Shown here: piece after piece, positions 17,215 to 28,918 of the stretch
How the letters are laid out: every line of letters begins with the position of its first letter
Numbering within the stretch: the stretch's first letter is position 1
Source: Polaromonas sp.
GTDB lineage: Bacteria > Pseudomonadota > Gammaproteobacteria > Burkholderiales > Burkholderiaceae_C
NCBI GenBank assembly: GCA_013298815.1
Contig: JAAFJF010000013.1
Location: 1-64,000 of the forward strand
DNA length: 64,000 bases
Reading direction: 5' to 3'
The notes under the pieces: generated by a model
Told to the model about the DNA's origin: nothing
Seen by the model: only the letters and a program-made list of their open reading frames with translations
The model's database searches: none
Program-made: the position numbers and the translations under genes

Positions 17215-18369
17215 TTAGAGTTCTTCAATGCGCTTGGCTGGATAGCTGTCCCAAGTTTGACAACCAGGACAGTTCCAATAATGTGAAACTGCATCAAAGC
17301 CACAGGATGCGCAGCGGTATCGACGCAGCGGTGTTACGGCATGGTCCAGTGCGCGTTGAACTTGCGGATGAAATTGCTCGTGCTCCAGCTTTTCACCGGA
17401 TATCCACTGTGCGGCAGCTATCAAGGAAGGCTCGTTTTCTAAATGCTTGACGTACCAATCACGGGCAGAATTTCCTGAAGGGGTCAGCGCATCCAATTGA
17501 ACAATAGCATCCAAGACGTCTAATGAGGGACTCTTTTTGTAACTTGTTTGCAGAAGTACTAGGGCTTGTTCACTGCGATGACATTCTTTGGCCAACACAC
17601 TGAACTGCTTTGCAACAAGCGGAATAATCAAGCTGTCTTGCACAATCAAAGCACGAAGTATGTCGTAAGCCGCTTTCATATCACCCATGCGGTTCATGAC
17701 ATCCGACAAATCGATGTGCGGACGTGGTGCAAGTGGTGCGGCTGCTATGGCTTGTTCCAGTAATTCTTTGGCGCGCTCGAGTTCACCAAGTTTAGATTTG
17801 GCTGAGGCCTGTTCGCACAAATAATGTGCTTGTCGGCTGCTAAAACTACCGTGCCCTGCCGTTTGCAATTTTTTTGCAATTTCAGAAGCATGCTCCCAAT
17901 CTCGAGAGCGCTCATAAATCGCGAGTAAAGAAAGCAAGGATTGAGCTTCGTACGGGGTATTGTGTAATTTGCGAAGAGCATCCTCAGCGCGGTCTAGTAA
18001 ACCTGCTTTCAAAAAATCCAAAGCCAGTGCATGCTGAGCACGTTCGATTTCGGATTGGCTCAAATCGCCACGAGACAACAAATGTTCATGCACGCGAACA
18101 GCACGGTCATATTCACCCCGTCGCCGAAACAAGTTACCTAATGCAAAATGCAGCTCGGAGGTGTCTGGATCACTTTGAACAGCTTCGACAAAGGCGTCAA
18201 TCGCTTTGTCTTGTTGTTCGTTCAGTAAAAAATTCAGCCCTTTGAAATATGCTTTGGGCGCTTGGCGGTTTTCCATGCGTAGTTGGCGTAGATCAAAGCG
18301 AGAGGCAAGCCAACCTAAGACAAAGGTTAGCGGCAAGCCCAATAAAATCCAACTTAAATCGAAATTCAT
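17215..18369 (-). CDS. lapB: lipopolysaccharide assembly protein LapB (YciM)
   Basis: A 384-residue membrane-anchored TPR protein that couples LPS synthesis to FtsH-driven turnover of LpxC. It has one N-terminal membrane helix (about residues 5-20), tandem TPR units, and a rubredoxin-like C-terminal metal knuckle (CASCGFDAV and CPGCQTW). lapA lies immediately upstream, three bases away. Confidence 0.92.
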   Translation of the reverse strand: MNFDLSWILLGLPLTFVLGWLASRFDLRQLRMENRQAPKAYFKGLNFLLNEQQDKAIDAFVEAVQSDPDTSELHFALGNLFRRRGEYDRAVRVHEHLLSRGDLSQSEIERAQHALALDFLKAGLLDRAEDALRKLHNTPYEAQSLLSLLAIYERSRDWEHASEIAKKLQTAGHGSFSSRQAHYLCEQASAKSKLGELERAKELLEQAIAAAPLAPRPHIDLSDVMNRMGDMKAAYDILRALIVQDSLIIPLVAKQFSVLAKECHRSEQALVLLQTSYKKSPSLDVLDAIVQLDALTPSGNSARDWYVKHLENEPSLIAAAQWISGEKLEHEQFHPQVQRALDHAVTPLRRYRCASCGFDAVSHYWNCPGCQTWDSYPAKRIEEL

Positions 18370-18372
18370 AAA

Positions 18373-18621
18373 CTAGTGTGCTCTTTTCGCTTTCATGGCT
18401 GCCCGTCGATGTTGCCACCATCTAGGGACCATGCCTAAGATGCCTAACATCAAGCCACAGGCAAAAACAGCCAAAATGACGATAACCAAAGACGTGCGCC
18501 ATTCAGTTCCAAAGAAAAAATGAACTGTTATTTCTTGCTGGTTATTGAGAGCAAATGCAAACAATATAAAAAAAATGGCTGCTTTAAGTAGCCACTTAAG
18601 CAACCACGTCAGTTTGTTCAT
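18373..18621 (-). CDS. lapA: LapA family (YciS) membrane protein
   Basis: An 82-residue protein with two membrane helices (about 10-27 and 44-65) separated by the short segment NNQQEITVHFFFGTEW, typical of LapA/DUF1049, which works with LapB. A basic tail (RAAMKAKRAH) follows. Confidence 0.88.
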   Translation of the reverse strand: MNKLTWLLKWLLKAAIFFILFAFALNNQQEITVHFFFGTEWRTSLVIVILAVFACGLMLGILGMVPRWWQHRRAAMKAKRAH

Positions 18622-18677
18622 GTGTGAAGTATTGGAAATTAAAAACGTTGAAGCGAGCTGGTAATTTGCAATAAGAA

Positions 18678-18974
18678 TTAAAGAGATTTTTTGGTTTGTA
18701 CATCAACAGCTTCGCGCAAAGCTTTGCCTGTCTTGAAGTGAGGCACACGTTTTTCAGGAATCGCAACGCTTTCACCCGACCTAGGGTTGCGACCAATACG
18801 AGGCGCACGATAGCTGACGGAAAAGCTGCCAAAACCTCGAATTTCAATGCGGTGACCACGCACCAATGCATTGCTCATGGCGTCAACCAATGCTTTCACT
18901 GCAGACTCTGCGTCTTTGTGCGTAAGTTGGCTAAATCGAGCTGCAAGCTCTTCTACCAAATCAGAACGTGTCAT
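18678..18974 (-). CDS. ihfB: integration host factor subunit beta
   Basis: A 98-residue DNA-bending protein. The start [14 protein letters not shown] and the beta-arm signature [22 protein letters not shown], broken here as GFGSFSVS and [10 protein letters not shown], identify IhfB. It lies downstream of rpsA, the usual order. Confidence 0.95.
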   Translation of the reverse strand: MTRSDLVEELAARFSQLTHKDAESAVKALVDAMSNALVRGHRIEIRGFGSFSVSYRAPRIGRNPRSGESVAIPEKRVPHFKTGKALREAVDVQTKKSL

Positions 18975-19000
18975 GTCGCTCTATACCAAGTTTTAGTTTA

Positions 19001-19070
19001 TAAAAAAAAACACCACGCCAGACGGGAAGCTTCTCTTAAGAGAAATCATTCCGATCAAGCGTGGCGTTTT
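19001..19070 (-). terminator. terminator between rpsA and ihfB
   Basis: On the minus strand, AACGCCACGC (19068-19059) pairs over 10 bases (one G-T) with GCGTGGTGTT (19018-19009), followed by nine T. The loop holds a second perfect palindrome, TTCTCTTAAGAGAA. It follows the rpsA stop and would limit readthrough into ihfB. Confidence 0.8.
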
Positions 19071-19102
19071 ACGGGACTATAGAGAAAAGTCTAAAAGACT
19101 AA

Positions 19103-20794
19103 TTACTCTTTATCGCCACCGTTATCCAACTTAGCACGCAACAACGCACCCAAGCTGGTCGTACCGGCGTTTTCACGCGCAGACGATTGGCTCAAGGCTG
19201 CCATGGCTTCGCCTTGGTCAGCAGCGTCTTTGGCCTTGATAGACAATTGGATGTTACGTGTTTTACGGTCAATGTTGACCACAACGGCTGTAACTTCGTC
19301 GCCTTCTTTGAGCACGTTGCGTGCGTCTTCAACGCGGTCACGGCTGATTTCTGAAGCGCGCAAGTAGCCCAAGATGTCTTCGCCGAGGTCGATTTCAGCG
19401 CCCTTAGCGTCAACCGTCTTGACTTTACCTGTAACCACTTGGCCTTTGTCGTTGATAGCGGCAAAGGTCGTGAAAGGGTCAGAATCAAGTTGCTTGATGC
19501 CCAAAGAGATACGCTCGCGATCCACATCGATGGCCAAGACCAAAGCTTCAACTTCTTGACCCTTTTTGTAGTTGCGCACTGCTGCTTCGCCAGTCTCGTT
19601 CCATGACAGATCGGAGAGGTGAACCAAACCGTCGATGCCAGCAGCCAAACCAACGAACACACCGAAGTCTGTGATGGATTTGATCGGGCCTTTAACGCGG
19701 TCGCCACGCTTGGTGTTTTGCGCGAAATCTTGCCATGGGTTGGCTTTGCATTGCTTCATACCCAAAGAAATACGGCGTTTGTCTTCGTCGATTTCAAGAA
19801 CCATAACTTCAACCTCGTCACCCAAAGTCACGAGCTTAGAAGGAGCGATGTTCTTGTTGGTCCAGTCCATTTCAGAGACATGCACCAAGCCTTCGATGCC
19901 TGGCTCCAACTCAACAAATGCGCCGTAGTCAGCGATGTTTGTGATCTTGCCGAACAAACGTGTGTCTTGTGGGTAGCGACGGTTGACACCCATCCAAGGA
20001 TCATCACCCATTTGCTTGAGACCCAAGGAAACGCGGTTTTTCTCAGTATCAAACTTGAGAATTTTTGCGGTGATTTCTTGACCCGCTGTGACCACTTCTG
20101 ATGGGTGGCGAACACGGCGCCATGCCATGTCGGTGATGTGCAACAAGCCATCGATACCGCCGAGGTCAACGAATGCACCGTACTCAGTGATGTTTTTAAC
20201 GACACCGTGAACCACTGCGCCTTCTTTCAATGTTTCCATCATCTTGGCGCGCTCGGCACCTTGAGAGACTTCCAACACCGCGCGGTGGCTCAGCACCACG
20301 TTGTTGCGCTTGCGGTCAAGCTTGATAACTTTGAACTGCAAAGTTTTGTTCTCGTACGGAGACAAATCTTTGATAGGGCGAGATTCGATCAATGAACCTG
20401 GCAAGAAAGCGCGGATGCCGTTGACCAAAACAGTCAAGCCACCTTTGACTTTACCGCTGGTAACGCCAGTCACGAATTCGCCGGATTCCAAAGATTTCTC
20501 TAGGCTCATCCATGATGCGAGACGCTTAGCGGTGTCGCGGCTGACGATGGTGTCGCCGTAACCGTTTTCCATTTGAACAATGGCGACAGATACGAATTCG
20601 CCAACTTGGCATTCGACTTCACCATTGTCACTTTTGAATTCTGAGAGGGGAACGTAGGCTTCTGATTTCAGGCCAGCGTTGACAACAACGAAGTTATGCT
20701 CAATACGAATCACTTCAGCGGTGACGACTTCACCGATGCGTGTTTCAGAGCTTTTTTGGGATTCTTCAAATAGGGCTGCGAAAGATTCTGACAT
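19103..20794 (-). CDS. rpsA: 30S ribosomal protein S1
   Basis: A 563-residue protein with six S1 RNA-binding repeats, each ending in forms like [19 protein letters not shown] and GISLGIKQ. The ATG at 20794 ([13 protein letters not shown]) is chosen because taggaaaatta precedes it and the family starts there; a longer frame to 20824 is not expected. It follows aroA-cmk, the conserved order. Confidence 0.97.
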   Translation of the reverse strand: MSESFAALFEESQKSSETRIGEVVTAEVIRIEHNFVVVNAGLKSEAYVPLSEFKSDNGEVECQVGEFVSVAIVQMENGYGDTIVSRDTAKRLASWMSLEKSLESGEFVTGVTSGKVKGGLTVLVNGIRAFLPGSLIESRPIKDLSPYENKTLQFKVIKLDRKRNNVVLSHRAVLEVSQGAERAKMMETLKEGAVVHGVVKNITEYGAFVDLGGIDGLLHITDMAWRRVRHPSEVVTAGQEITAKILKFDTEKNRVSLGLKQMGDDPWMGVNRRYPQDTRLFGKITNIADYGAFVELEPGIEGLVHVSEMDWTNKNIAPSKLVTLGDEVEVMVLEIDEDKRRISLGMKQCKANPWQDFAQNTKRGDRVKGPIKSITDFGVFVGLAAGIDGLVHLSDLSWNETGEAAVRNYKKGQEVEALVLAIDVDRERISLGIKQLDSDPFTTFAAINDKGQVVTGKVKTVDAKGAEIDLGEDILGYLRASEISRDRVEDARNVLKEGDEVTAVVVNIDRKTRNIQLSIKAKDAADQGEAMAALSQSSARENAGTTSLGALLRAKLDNGGDKE

Positions 20795-20940
20795 TAATTT
20801 TCCTATGCCATCAAAAGCGGACATTACAGTTGCACGATTGCTTCTGTTTCTATAGCTAAAGACGGATATTTTCTGCCGGTTAGGGCGGGTTAAGTTTTAA
20901 AAATTGCTTTTAAATCATGCACTTGATGTGCGAAAGGAAT

Positions 20941-23007
20941 TCAAAAGCACTGCTTGCCTTGCCACCAGTCCAATGTTTGATCGACCGACTCTTCAATCGA
21001 TAAATCTGAATTGTCTAACAGTAAAGCCTCTTGCGCGGGTTTCAAAGGCGCAACGCTTCGGGATGAATCCCGTTCGTCACGAGCTTCTAAATCAGCTCTA
21101 AGAGTACTTAGTATAGCTGAAAAACCCTTTGAAATCAATTGCTTATGACGCCGCAAAGCCCGTTTTTCAGCAGTTGCGGTCAAGAAAACCTTCAAAGTGG
21201 CGTCAGGGAAGATTACTGTACCCATATCTCGCCCATCGGCCACTAGGCCGGGCAGCGCTCTAAAGCGGTGTTGCAGTGTCACCAAAGCCTGACGCACCAG
21301 AGGTAAAACGGACACTTGCGAGGCATGCATGCCGCCAGCTTCACTGCGAATGTCGTGGCTCACATCGTCACCATTCAGCCAAATAGTATCGGCCTCAAAT
21401 CTTAAGTGCAGCTTTCCAACCAAGCTTCTGGCCAATTCGGCAATAGCGTCCTCATCCTTGGCTTCCAAGCTCAAACCCTGCTGCAACGCCGCAAATGCAG
21501 TGACGCGGTATAAAGCGCCTGAATCTAGGTAGTTATAACCCAATTTTTGCGCTAATTGTGAAGCCAAGCTGCCTTTCCCAGAGGCGCTAGGACCATCTAC
21601 TGTGATGACAGGTATATCAAGTGTTGCCGATTGCGCTACTGAAAACAGCGCCTCAAAGTAGTCTGGGAAAGTTTTAGCGACGCATTTTGGGTCCAAAATG
21701 CGAATCGGTAAGCCGGCTGGGTTGAACGCAGCCAGCGAAAAACACATGGCGACGCGGTGGTCGTCATAGGTGTGAATCGCCGCTGTTGACCAGTCAGAAG
21801 TCGTTTTTGGCGGGGTAATGCTTATGAAATCTGCACCCTCAACGACGGTTGCACCTAATTTACGCAACTCGGTTGCCATTGCCACAATACGGTCGGTTTC
21901 TTTGACGCGCCAGCTGGCAATGTTACGCAAGGTGGTTGTGCCGTCCGCATAAAGCGCCATCACGGCCAAAGTCATCGCTGCGTCGGGGATATGGTTACAG
22001 TCTAAATCGACCGCTTTCAAAGGCCAGGCCCCTTGTGAAATCTCCAGATGATTTGGGCCGCTGTTGACGATGGCTCCCATAGCCATAGCTGCCTCCACGA
22101 AGCGAATATCACCTTGGATAGAGTTTGCTCCCACGCCTTCAATACGAATACCGCTAAAACCGGCTTTGTTAGTGTCATCAAATCCTGTGGTCGCCGTGCT
22201 AATTGCTCCAAGTGCTATAAAATAGCTAGCTGATGAAGCGTCTGCTTCAACATGTATGCTACCTGGTGAACGGTAGCGGCTACCAGCCGGGATGGTGAAT
22301 TTTTGCCAGTCATCGCGCTGCACTTTGATGCCAAATCTGGCAAGCAAATTTAGTGTGATTTCAATGTAAGGCTTTGAAATCAACTCACCGATGACTTCAA
22401 TCACAACGTCTTGCGTAGCTACCAACGGCAGGGCTAGTAGTAAAGCAGTTAAGAATTGACTGGAAACGTCACCGCGTACTTTGATAGCTTCGTTTAATCG
22501 AAACGGCTTAGGTGCTTTGATTTTTAGAGGTGGATAGCCATCTTGCCCCAAATACTCGATTTGGCAGCCCAATTGGCGTAAACCATCCACCAAATCGCCA
22601 ATCGGCCGCTCATGCATGCGGGGTACGCCGCTGAGTTCGAATTCTGTAGCACCGCCGGCTAGCAAAGCCAAGGCTGCTGTTAACGGACGCATCGCTGTAC
22701 CAGCATTTCCCATGTAAAGCTTGGCGCTCAACACACTTTGCTGAGACTTAGCATCACCCAAACCAGTTATTTCAACGGTGGAACCAGTACCAGAGCTGCT
22801 TCTAACGATCCTGCAGCCAAGCTGCGTGAGCGCTGTCAACATCACTTGCGTGTCATCAGAGTCCAGCAAATCATGCACCAAAGTGGTGCCTTGGCTCAAG
22901 GCTGCGAGCAGTAAAATGCGGTTTGAAATGCTTTTTGAGCCGGGTAAAACAACGGTTCCGTCAGCATGCTTGAGCGGAGGTATATCTAAAAATTGGGTGC
23001 TGAACAT
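20941..23007 (-). CDS. aroA-cmk: fused EPSP synthase and cytidylate kinase
   Basis: A 688-residue bifunctional enzyme. Residues about 1-445 are AroA ([41 protein letters not shown]), which makes 5-enolpyruvylshikimate-3-phosphate. From about residue 468 it is cytidylate kinase ([33 protein letters not shown]). The genes are separate in most bacteria; the fusion is known in Comamonadaceae and relatives. The domains join without stop or frameshift. tyrA lies 11 bases upstream. Confidence 0.96.
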   Translation of the reverse strand: MFSTQFLDIPPLKHADGTVVLPGSKSISNRILLLAALSQGTTLVHDLLDSDDTQVMLTALTQLGCRIVRSSSGTGSTVEITGLGDAKSQQSVLSAKLYMGNAGTAMRPLTAALALLAGGATEFELSGVPRMHERPIGDLVDGLRQLGCQIEYLGQDGYPPLKIKAPKPFRLNEAIKVRGDVSSQFLTALLLALPLVATQDVVIEVIGELISKPYIEITLNLLARFGIKVQRDDWQKFTIPAGSRYRSPGSIHVEADASSASYFIALGAISTATTGFDDTNKAGFSGIRIEGVGANSIQGDIRFVEAAMAMGAIVNSGPNHLEISQGAWPLKAVDLDCNHIPDAAMTLAVMALYADGTTTLRNIASWRVKETDRIVAMATELRKLGATVVEGADFISITPPKTTSDWSTAAIHTYDDHRVAMCFSLAAFNPAGLPIRILDPKCVAKTFPDYFEALFSVAQSATLDIPVITVDGPSASGKGSLASQLAQKLGYNYLDSGALYRVTAFAALQQGLSLEAKDEDAIAELARSLVGKLHLRFEADTIWLNGDDVSHDIRSEAGGMHASQVSVLPLVRQALVTLQHRFRALPGLVADGRDMGTVIFPDATLKVFLTATAEKRALRRHKQLISKGFSAILSTLRADLEARDERDSSRSVAPLKPAQEALLLDNSDLSIEESVDQTLDWWQGKQCF

Positions 23008-23018
23008 GCGCTAGGTTT

Positions 23019-23927
23019 TTACTTTGTGGGTAATTCGTTAGATAAATGCCAATTTTTACGCGCAACACTTGCATGCGCTATGCTGGTTTGCAAAGATTTG
23101 CTGTCGGAGTTTGAAATCATTGACGCCATTAAGTCAAGTGCTTGCTGAAATTGCTCAATTTGTAGCGTCATTTGCACTTTGTTGGCCATAAAAATATCGT
23201 GCCACATTTCTGGGTCGCTTGCGGCGATTCGCGTGAAATCACGAAAACCAGTCCCAGCCAAAGATAAATAATCGTCGCCATTTTTCTGCGTTGTGATGCT
23301 GTTCATCAATGCAAACGCTAATAAATGTGGCAGATGGCTAACGGCTGCAAAAGCAGCATCATGCGCGTCTGGCGACATACTTTCTACGCTGCAGCCTAAG
23401 CTGGTCCAGATCGATTGCGCACGGTTAAGTTGATTCGTCAGGGTGCGGGCAACGGGTGTTAAGATGACTTTACGACCTGCATACAGATTAACGTCTGCAC
23501 TTTCAACACCAGTGCGTTCTTTGCCTGCGATGGGATGCGCTGGCACAAAACTTCCCACCAGCGATCCCAAAATACGTTGAGCCGCGTCCACCACATCCGA
23601 CTTGGTGGAGCCGACATCCATAATCAGCATATCTGGCGTGATCATGTGTTTGATCGCTTTGAACGTGCCTTCAATAGCCGCAACCGGTACGGCTATGAGC
23701 ACAATATCAGAGCCAGACACTGCCTGCAGCGCCGAAGCAGCCTCAACCGTGATAACGCCTAATTGCAGGGCTTTGGCGGTGGTACTTGGTGATTTGCTGT
23801 ATCCCACAATGCGTTTGACCAAGCCCGCACGTTTCATTGCCAAAGCGAACGAACTGCCCATCATGCCACAGCCAATAATGCCAAGTTGTTCAAATTGCGG
23901 TTGCTTTGTTTTGCTAAACAGTGACAC
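23019..23927 (-). CDS. tyrA: prephenate dehydrogenase
   Basis: A 302-residue NAD-dependent enzyme of tyrosine synthesis. It starts with GTG and has the Rossmann site GIIGCGMMGSSFALAM, DVGSTKSDVV, HPIAGKERTGV with the active-site His, and HLPHLLAFAL. No ACT or TyrR-like domain follows, so the feedback module is missing. It lies between pheA and aroA-cmk. Confidence 0.94.
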   Translation of the reverse strand: MSLFSKTKQPQFEQLGIIGCGMMGSSFALAMKRAGLVKRIVGYSKSPSTTAKALQLGVITVEAASALQAVSGSDIVLIAVPVAAIEGTFKAIKHMITPDMLIMDVGSTKSDVVDAAQRILGSLVGSFVPAHPIAGKERTGVESADVNLYAGRKVILTPVARTLTNQLNRAQSIWTSLGCSVESMSPDAHDAAFAAVSHLPHLLAFALMNSITTQKNGDDYLSLAGTGFRDFTRIAASDPEMWHDIFMANKVQMTLQIEQFQQALDLMASMISNSDSKSLQTSIAHASVARKNWHLSNELPTK

Positions 23928-23985
23928 GGTGGGGATTCTTAGTTGTTATTTTGATGAGACGGTAGATTTTTTCTTGCAAGTGAAT

Positions 23986-25068
23986 TCAATCACTGACAGC
24001 ATAGCTGCCTAGCAACTTGTAAAAAGCGCAACTATTTTGTAATTCTTTCAATGCGCTAGCCACATGTGGCTGCGAAGGGTGCCCTGCTAGGTCAATATAG
24101 AAAAAGTATTCCCATTGACCAGAGCGGGCGGGGCGCGACTCAAACCGCGTCATTGAAACACCGTGGTTCTTGAGCGGAATCAACAAATCGTGCACTGCGC
24201 CAGGTTTGTTCGGCACAGAGACAATCAAGCTGATGCTGTCTTTGCCCGAAGCTTGTGGCATAGGTAGTGTTTGCGGCAAGCAAACAACAGCGAAACGAGT
24301 GCGGTTAAAGGCATCGTCTTGAATCGCATGCGCAGCGAGATGCAAACCAAATTCAGACCCAGCGCGCTCACTGGCGATGCCCGCCCAAGCTGGGTTTGTG
24401 GCTGCTAGCCTTGCGCCTTCAGCGTTGCTAGAAACGGCGCGTCGTTCAGCATTTGGTAAGTGTTTAGCCAACCATCCCTGACACTGGGCTAACGCTTGTG
24501 GATGCGCCAAAATGACGTCAATGTTGTCCAATGAGTTTGATAAACGTAGCAAATGGTGGCGCACCAAAAAGCTAGCTTCACCGATGATGTGTAGCGGCGA
24601 GTTTAAGAACAAGTCCAAGGTCCGAGTGACAACGCCCTCGGTATTGTTTTCTACGGGCACAACACCAAAATCTGCGCTGCCTGCCGTCGTAGCGTGAAAC
24701 ACCTCATCAAAACTGCCACAGGGTATGTGTTCAATACTTGTGCCGAAAAACTGTAAGGCTGCCATTTCGCTAAAGGTGCCAGCGGGCCCAAGGTAAGCCA
24801 CACGTTGCGGTGCCTCTAAAGAGCGACAAGCTGACATGACCTCCCGCCAAATATGGGCGATGCTGGCATTCTTTAGCGGGCCAGTATTCGCAGATTGCAA
24901 ACCGCTGATAACCTGTGCCTCGCGCTCAGGCCGGTAGACGGGTGAGCCATCGAGTTTTTTGATTTCACCTACTTCACCTGCATAGCCAGCACGACGGTTG
25001 AGTAGCGCCAACAGCTCTTTGTCGGTGGCATCAATCAAATCGCGTAGTTCAAGCAGGGTTTTACTCAT
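23986..25068 (-). CDS. pheA: bifunctional chorismate mutase/prephenate dehydratase
   Basis: A 360-residue enzyme of phenylalanine synthesis. The AroQ mutase is at residues 1-90, and the dehydratase runs from YLGPAGTFSE (near 94) through VVPVENNTEGVV to the TRFAV motif region (FNRTRFAVVC). The ACT regulatory domain runs from ISLIVSVPNKPGAV with MTRFESRPAR. gyrA lies upstream, separated by a repeat copy. Confidence 0.96.
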   Translation of the reverse strand: MSKTLLELRDLIDATDKELLALLNRRAGYAGEVGEIKKLDGSPVYRPEREAQVISGLQSANTGPLKNASIAHIWREVMSACRSLEAPQRVAYLGPAGTFSEMAALQFFGTSIEHIPCGSFDEVFHATTAGSADFGVVPVENNTEGVVTRTLDLFLNSPLHIIGEASFLVRHHLLRLSNSLDNIDVILAHPQALAQCQGWLAKHLPNAERRAVSSNAEGARLAATNPAWAGIASERAGSEFGLHLAAHAIQDDAFNRTRFAVVCLPQTLPMPQASGKDSISLIVSVPNKPGAVHDLLIPLKNHGVSMTRFESRPARSGQWEYFFYIDLAGHPSQPHVASALKELQNSCAFYKLLGSYAVSD

Positions 25069-25098
25069 TGAGTCAAATTAAAGGTTAAATATACATTA

Positions 25099-25152
25099 AA
25101 TATGCATCTGGCCGGCGTTTTAACTGCCTAAGATGCTATAAATTTTATAGTA
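25099..25152 (+). repeat. dispersed 50-bp repeat, copy between pheA and gyrA
   Basis: Reads GCATCTGGCCGGCGTTTTAA then CTGCCTAAGATGCTATAAAT. It lies in the 97-base gap between two genes transcribed leftward, 14 bases past the gyrA stop. Confidence 0.8.
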
Positions 25153-25165
25153 ATTGATGTCGATT

Positions 25166-27847
25166 TTAAGCGTCTGAACTATCATCAGCAGGTAAATCTG
25201 TCGCAGGGGCAGCTCCATTTTCGGCGCCATCCTCCGTACCATCTTCGGCAGATTCTGGCTGATTTGCATCGTTCTCCACAATTCGTTGCAAGCCACTCAA
25301 CTGCGATCCCTCGTCCAAGCCAATCAATGTGACGCCTTGGGTGGCGCGACCCATTTCACGAATTTCGCTAACGCGGGTACGTACCAAGACACCTTTGTCT
25401 GTGATCAGCATGATTTCGTCATCGGTGTGTACCAAAGTCGCGGCTACCACTTTACCGTTACGCTCAGACTGTTGGATAGCAATCATGCCTTTGGTACCGC
25501 GTCCGTGGCGGGTGTATTCAGCAATATTGGTGCGTTTACCGTAGCCGTTTTGGGTGGCAGTCAGCACACTTTGCAAGTCGTCTTCCGCGACCAACATGGC
25601 GATGACGCTTTGGCCGTCTTCCAAATTCATACCACGCACACCGCGTGCACCGCGGCCTACGGGGCGCACATCATTTTCATCAAAGCGCACAGCTTTGCCT
25701 GCGTCGCTAAACAGCATCACATCATGTTTACCGTCGGTCAGAGCAGCGCCTATCAAATAATCGCCATCATCCAAAGTGACTGCGATGATTCCGCCTTTGC
25801 GCGGGTTATCAAACTCGTCCAGTGAGGTTTTCTTAACGGTACCCATGCTGGTCGCCATGAAAACATATTGATCAGCTGGAAACTTGGTTTTTTCGCCCGT
25901 CAAAGGCAATACAACGGTGATTTTTTCGCCTTCTTGCAACGGGAACATGTTGACAATCGGGCGACCGCGCGAGCCGCGTGAGCCTGCCGGCACCTCCCAG
26001 ACCTTGAGCCAATACAAGCGGCCACGGTTGGAGAAGCACAAGATGTAGTCGTGTGTATTGGCGACGAAAAGCTGGTCCACCCAATCGTCTTCTTTGGTTG
26101 CCGTGGCCTGTTTGCCGCGTCCGCCACGCTTTTGGGCGCGATATTCAGACAGCGGTTGGCTCTTGATATAACCGCTGTGACTCATAGTCACTACCATATC
26201 GGTTGGGGTGATCAGATCTTCGGTGCTGAGGTCAAACGAGCTGTGTTCTACCAAACTGCGACGCACACCCAGCTTGCTTTGGCCAAATTCGAGTTTGATA
26301 GCGGTCAGTTCTTCGCTGATGATGGTCGAGACGCGACCTGGTGTCGCCAAAATGTGCAACAAATCGTCAATTTCAGCCATGACTTCTTTGTATTCGGCGA
26401 CGATTTTGTCTTGCTCCAAACCTGTCAAACGCTGCAGACGCATCTGCAAAATCTCTTGCGCTTGTACTTCTGAGAGTTTGTACAAACCGCCAGTTTCCAA
26501 GCCAAATTCGCGTTCTAAGCCATCGGGGCGGTAGTCATCAGCGTTGATGATGCCGCCATCCGCACGGGTGCGGGTCAGCATTTCGCGCACCAGTGAGCTG
26601 TCCCATGAGCGTTCCATGAGTGCTGCTTTCGCCACGGGCGGCGTAGGAGCGTTGCGAATGAGGGCAATAAATTCGTCGATATTGGCCAATGCAACCGCCA
26701 AACCTTCCAGCACATGACCACGCTCACGGGCTTTGCGCAGGGTGAAAACAGTGCGACGGGTGACCACTTCACGGCGGTGGTCCAAGAAGACTTCTAACAA
26801 ATCCTTTAGGTTACACAACTTTGGTTGCCCGTTAACCAAGGCCACCATGTTGATGCCAAAGGTGTCCTGCAGCTGGGTTTGCTTGTACAGGTTGTTCAGT
26901 ACTACTTCAGGTACTTCGCCACGTTTCAACTCGATCACCAAGCGCATGCCTGATTTGTCGGACTCGTCCTGAATGTGCGAAATGCCTTCAATCTTCTTCT
27001 CATGCACCAGCTCGGCCATGCGTTCTTGTAGGGTCTTTTTGTTAACCTGGTAGGGCAGTTCGTCGACGATGATGGACTGTCGCTGGCCTTTGTCGATATC
27101 TTCAAAATGGCATTTGGCGCGCATCACCACGCGGCCACGACCCGTGCGGTAGCCGTCTTTGACGCCGTTGATGCCGTAAATAATACCGGCGGTTGGGAAG
27201 TCGGGAGCCGGAATAATTTCCATCAACTCATCGATGCTGGCTTGCGGGTTGGCTAGCAAGTGCAAGCAAGCATCAATCACTTCGTTCAAGTTGTGCGGCG
27301 GAATATTTGTCGCCATACCCACGGCAATACCCGATGAACCGTTAACCAGCAGGTTGGGGAAGCGCGCTGGCATAACCAGTGGCTCAGACTCGCTGCCGTC
27401 GTAGTTGGGGCCGAAATCAACGGTTTCTTTGTCCAAGTCTGCCAACAATTCGTGGGCAATTTTGGCCATGCGGATTTCGGTGTATCGCATCGCAGCTGCG
27501 TTGTCGCCGTCCACCGAGCCGAAGTTACCTTGTCCGTCCACCAGCATGTGGCGCATCGAAAAGTCCTGCGCCATCCGAACAATGGTGTCATACACCGCGC
27601 TGTCTCCGTGCGGGTGGTACTTACCAATCACGTCACCCACAATACGGGCTGATTTCTTGTAGGGCTTGTTGTAGTCGTTGCTCAGTTCGTGCATGGCGTA
27701 CAGCACGCGCCTGTGCACGGGCTTCAATCCATCACGCGCATCGGGCAGAGCGCGGCCCACAATCACGCTCATGGCGTAATCTAAGTAGCTGCGGCGCATT
27801 TCCTCTTCTAGGCTGATGGGCAAGGTTTCTTTGGCAAACTGAGTCAT
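25166..27847 (-). CDS. gyrA: DNA gyrase subunit A
   Basis: An 893-residue DNA-cleaving subunit of gyrase. The catalytic Tyr is Y122 in [10 protein letters not shown]. The quinolone-determining region [12 protein letters not shown] carries Ser83 and Asp87, matching the wild-type residues of Escherichia coli at the same numbers. The GyrA box appears as KRGGRGK in the C-terminal pinwheel, followed by an acidic tail. It is divergent from the ompA-like gene. Confidence 0.97.
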   Translation of the reverse strand: MTQFAKETLPISLEEEMRRSYLDYAMSVIVGRALPDARDGLKPVHRRVLYAMHELSNDYNKPYKKSARIVGDVIGKYHPHGDSAVYDTIVRMAQDFSMRHMLVDGQGNFGSVDGDNAAAMRYTEIRMAKIAHELLADLDKETVDFGPNYDGSESEPLVMPARFPNLLVNGSSGIAVGMATNIPPHNLNEVIDACLHLLANPQASIDELMEIIPAPDFPTAGIIYGINGVKDGYRTGRGRVVMRAKCHFEDIDKGQRQSIIVDELPYQVNKKTLQERMAELVHEKKIEGISHIQDESDKSGMRLVIELKRGEVPEVVLNNLYKQTQLQDTFGINMVALVNGQPKLCNLKDLLEVFLDHRREVVTRRTVFTLRKARERGHVLEGLAVALANIDEFIALIRNAPTPPVAKAALMERSWDSSLVREMLTRTRADGGIINADDYRPDGLEREFGLETGGLYKLSEVQAQEILQMRLQRLTGLEQDKIVAEYKEVMAEIDDLLHILATPGRVSTIISEELTAIKLEFGQSKLGVRRSLVEHSSFDLSTEDLITPTDMVVTMSHSGYIKSQPLSEYRAQKRGGRGKQATATKEDDWVDQLFVANTHDYILCFSNRGRLYWLKVWEVPAGSRGSRGRPIVNMFPLQEGEKITVVLPLTGEKTKFPADQYVFMATSMGTVKKTSLDEFDNPRKGGIIAVTLDDGDYLIGAALTDGKHDVMLFSDAGKAVRFDENDVRPVGRGARGVRGMNLEDGQSVIAMLVAEDDLQSVLTATQNGYGKRTNIAEYTRHGRGTKGMIAIQQSERNGKVVAATLVHTDDEIMLITDKGVLVRTRVSEIREMGRATQGVTLIGLDEGSQLSGLQRIVENDANQPESAEDGTEDGAENGAAPATDLPADDSSDA

Positions 27848-28135
27848 GAGCGTGTTGTGGCGTGATTAGGAAATAGAAGCAAGAAAGTAGCAAGAAGAAA
27901 TACTAAATAAGCAAATAGAGCGAATTTAGCTCTCAACAAGCTAAGCATTTTATGCTGGCTTGTGTGTTGCGTGCGTGCAACGGATAAGTATTTTTATCAC
28001 AGATGGGAAGTTTTGGCACAGTTTGTTAAGTTACACCTTTACGACTGTGGCACAATAAGCTCAACGTTGTGTGTAATGGTACACGTAGCGTGCAAATTCC
28101 GCAGCAATGCTGCAGCTTAATTTCTGAGGACGCAA

Positions 28136-28816
28136 ATGATCAAATTAAACAAAGTCGCAATGCTGTTTGCAACAGTAGCTATTGCCGGTACTGCTTTCGC
28201 TAATGGTTCCACAACGAACAGCGACAACTGGCGCAGTGGTCAAGGAAATATGCAATGGAAAATCGGCAACGCTTCAGCATTGTGCTGGCGTACAGCCAAC
28301 TGGACACCTGCTACTGCTGCACCAGGCTGTGATGGCGCTATTGCTCCAGTAGCTGCTGCTCCAGCACCAGCTGCAGTGGTTGCTCCAGTAGCAGCTGCAC
28401 CAGCACCGGCTGCAGCAGCTCCAGCAGCACCTGCTGCCGCTCCAGCAGCTGGCGCAGCAGCAACTAAAGTGACTTATGCGGCAGATGCATTTTTTGCATC
28501 TAACAACGCAGTCTTGAAAGCTGCTGGCAAAGCAAAACTAGACGATTTGGTTGGTAAAGTCAAGGCCATTAACTTAGAAGTTATCGTTGCAGTGGGTCAC
28601 ACTGACTCTAAAGGCAATGACGCTTCAAACCAAAAATTATCAGTTCGCCGCGCTGAAGCTGTGAAAGCATATTTGGTGTCTAAAGGCATCGAGAAAAACC
28701 GTGTTTACACGGAAGGCAAAGGATCTAAGCAGCCAGTTGCTGACAACAAAACAGCCGAAGGCCGTGCTAAAAACAACCGCGTTGAAATCGAAGTGGTTGG
28801 AACACAGAAGAAGTAA
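28136..28816 (+). CDS. OmpA-family outer-membrane/peptidoglycan-binding protein
   Basis: A 226-residue exported protein: a signal peptide ending TAFA-NG, a short Trp-rich segment with CWRTANWTP, a Pro/Ala linker (residues about 60-105), then an OmpA-like domain with GHTDSKGND, LSVRRAEAVKAYL and NNRVEIEV. It has no N-terminal beta barrel, so it is probably a periplasmic or lipid-free peptidoglycan linker. tgagga precedes the ATG by 6 bases. The ompA-ubiG-gph order opposite gyrA is conserved in Burkholderiales. Confidence 0.9.
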   Translation: MIKLNKVAMLFATVAIAGTAFANGSTTNSDNWRSGQGNMQWKIGNASALCWRTANWTPATAAPGCDGAIAPVAAAPAPAAVVAPVAAAPAPAAAAPAAPAAAPAAGAAATKVTYAADAFFASNNAVLKAAGKAKLDDLVGKVKAINLEVIVAVGHTDSKGNDASNQKLSVRRAEAVKAYLVSKGIEKNRVYTEGKGSKQPVADNKTAEGRAKNNRVEIEVVGTQKK

Positions 28817-28870
28817 TCTAACAAGCGGCATCTAGTCATCTTTGAGGTGGCTGTTTGCTTTTTAGATTCA

Positions 28871-28907
28871 AAAAGCCCCTGAGGTCAAACTCTGGGGCTT
28901 TTTTCTT
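28871..28907 (+). terminator. terminator after the OmpA-family gene
   Basis: Arms AAGCCCC and GGGGCTT close a 14-base loop, followed by a T-rich run. It lies about 55 bases past the stop of the ompA-like gene and a few bases before ubiG. Confidence 0.85.
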
Positions 28908-28918
28908 ACAATAAGTGC

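Noticed and set aside
22200-22245. Partial match to the dispersed repeat (GTGCTATAAAATAGC) in aroA
   Set aside because: The encoded [11 protein letters not shown] is conserved family sequence, so the match is chance.
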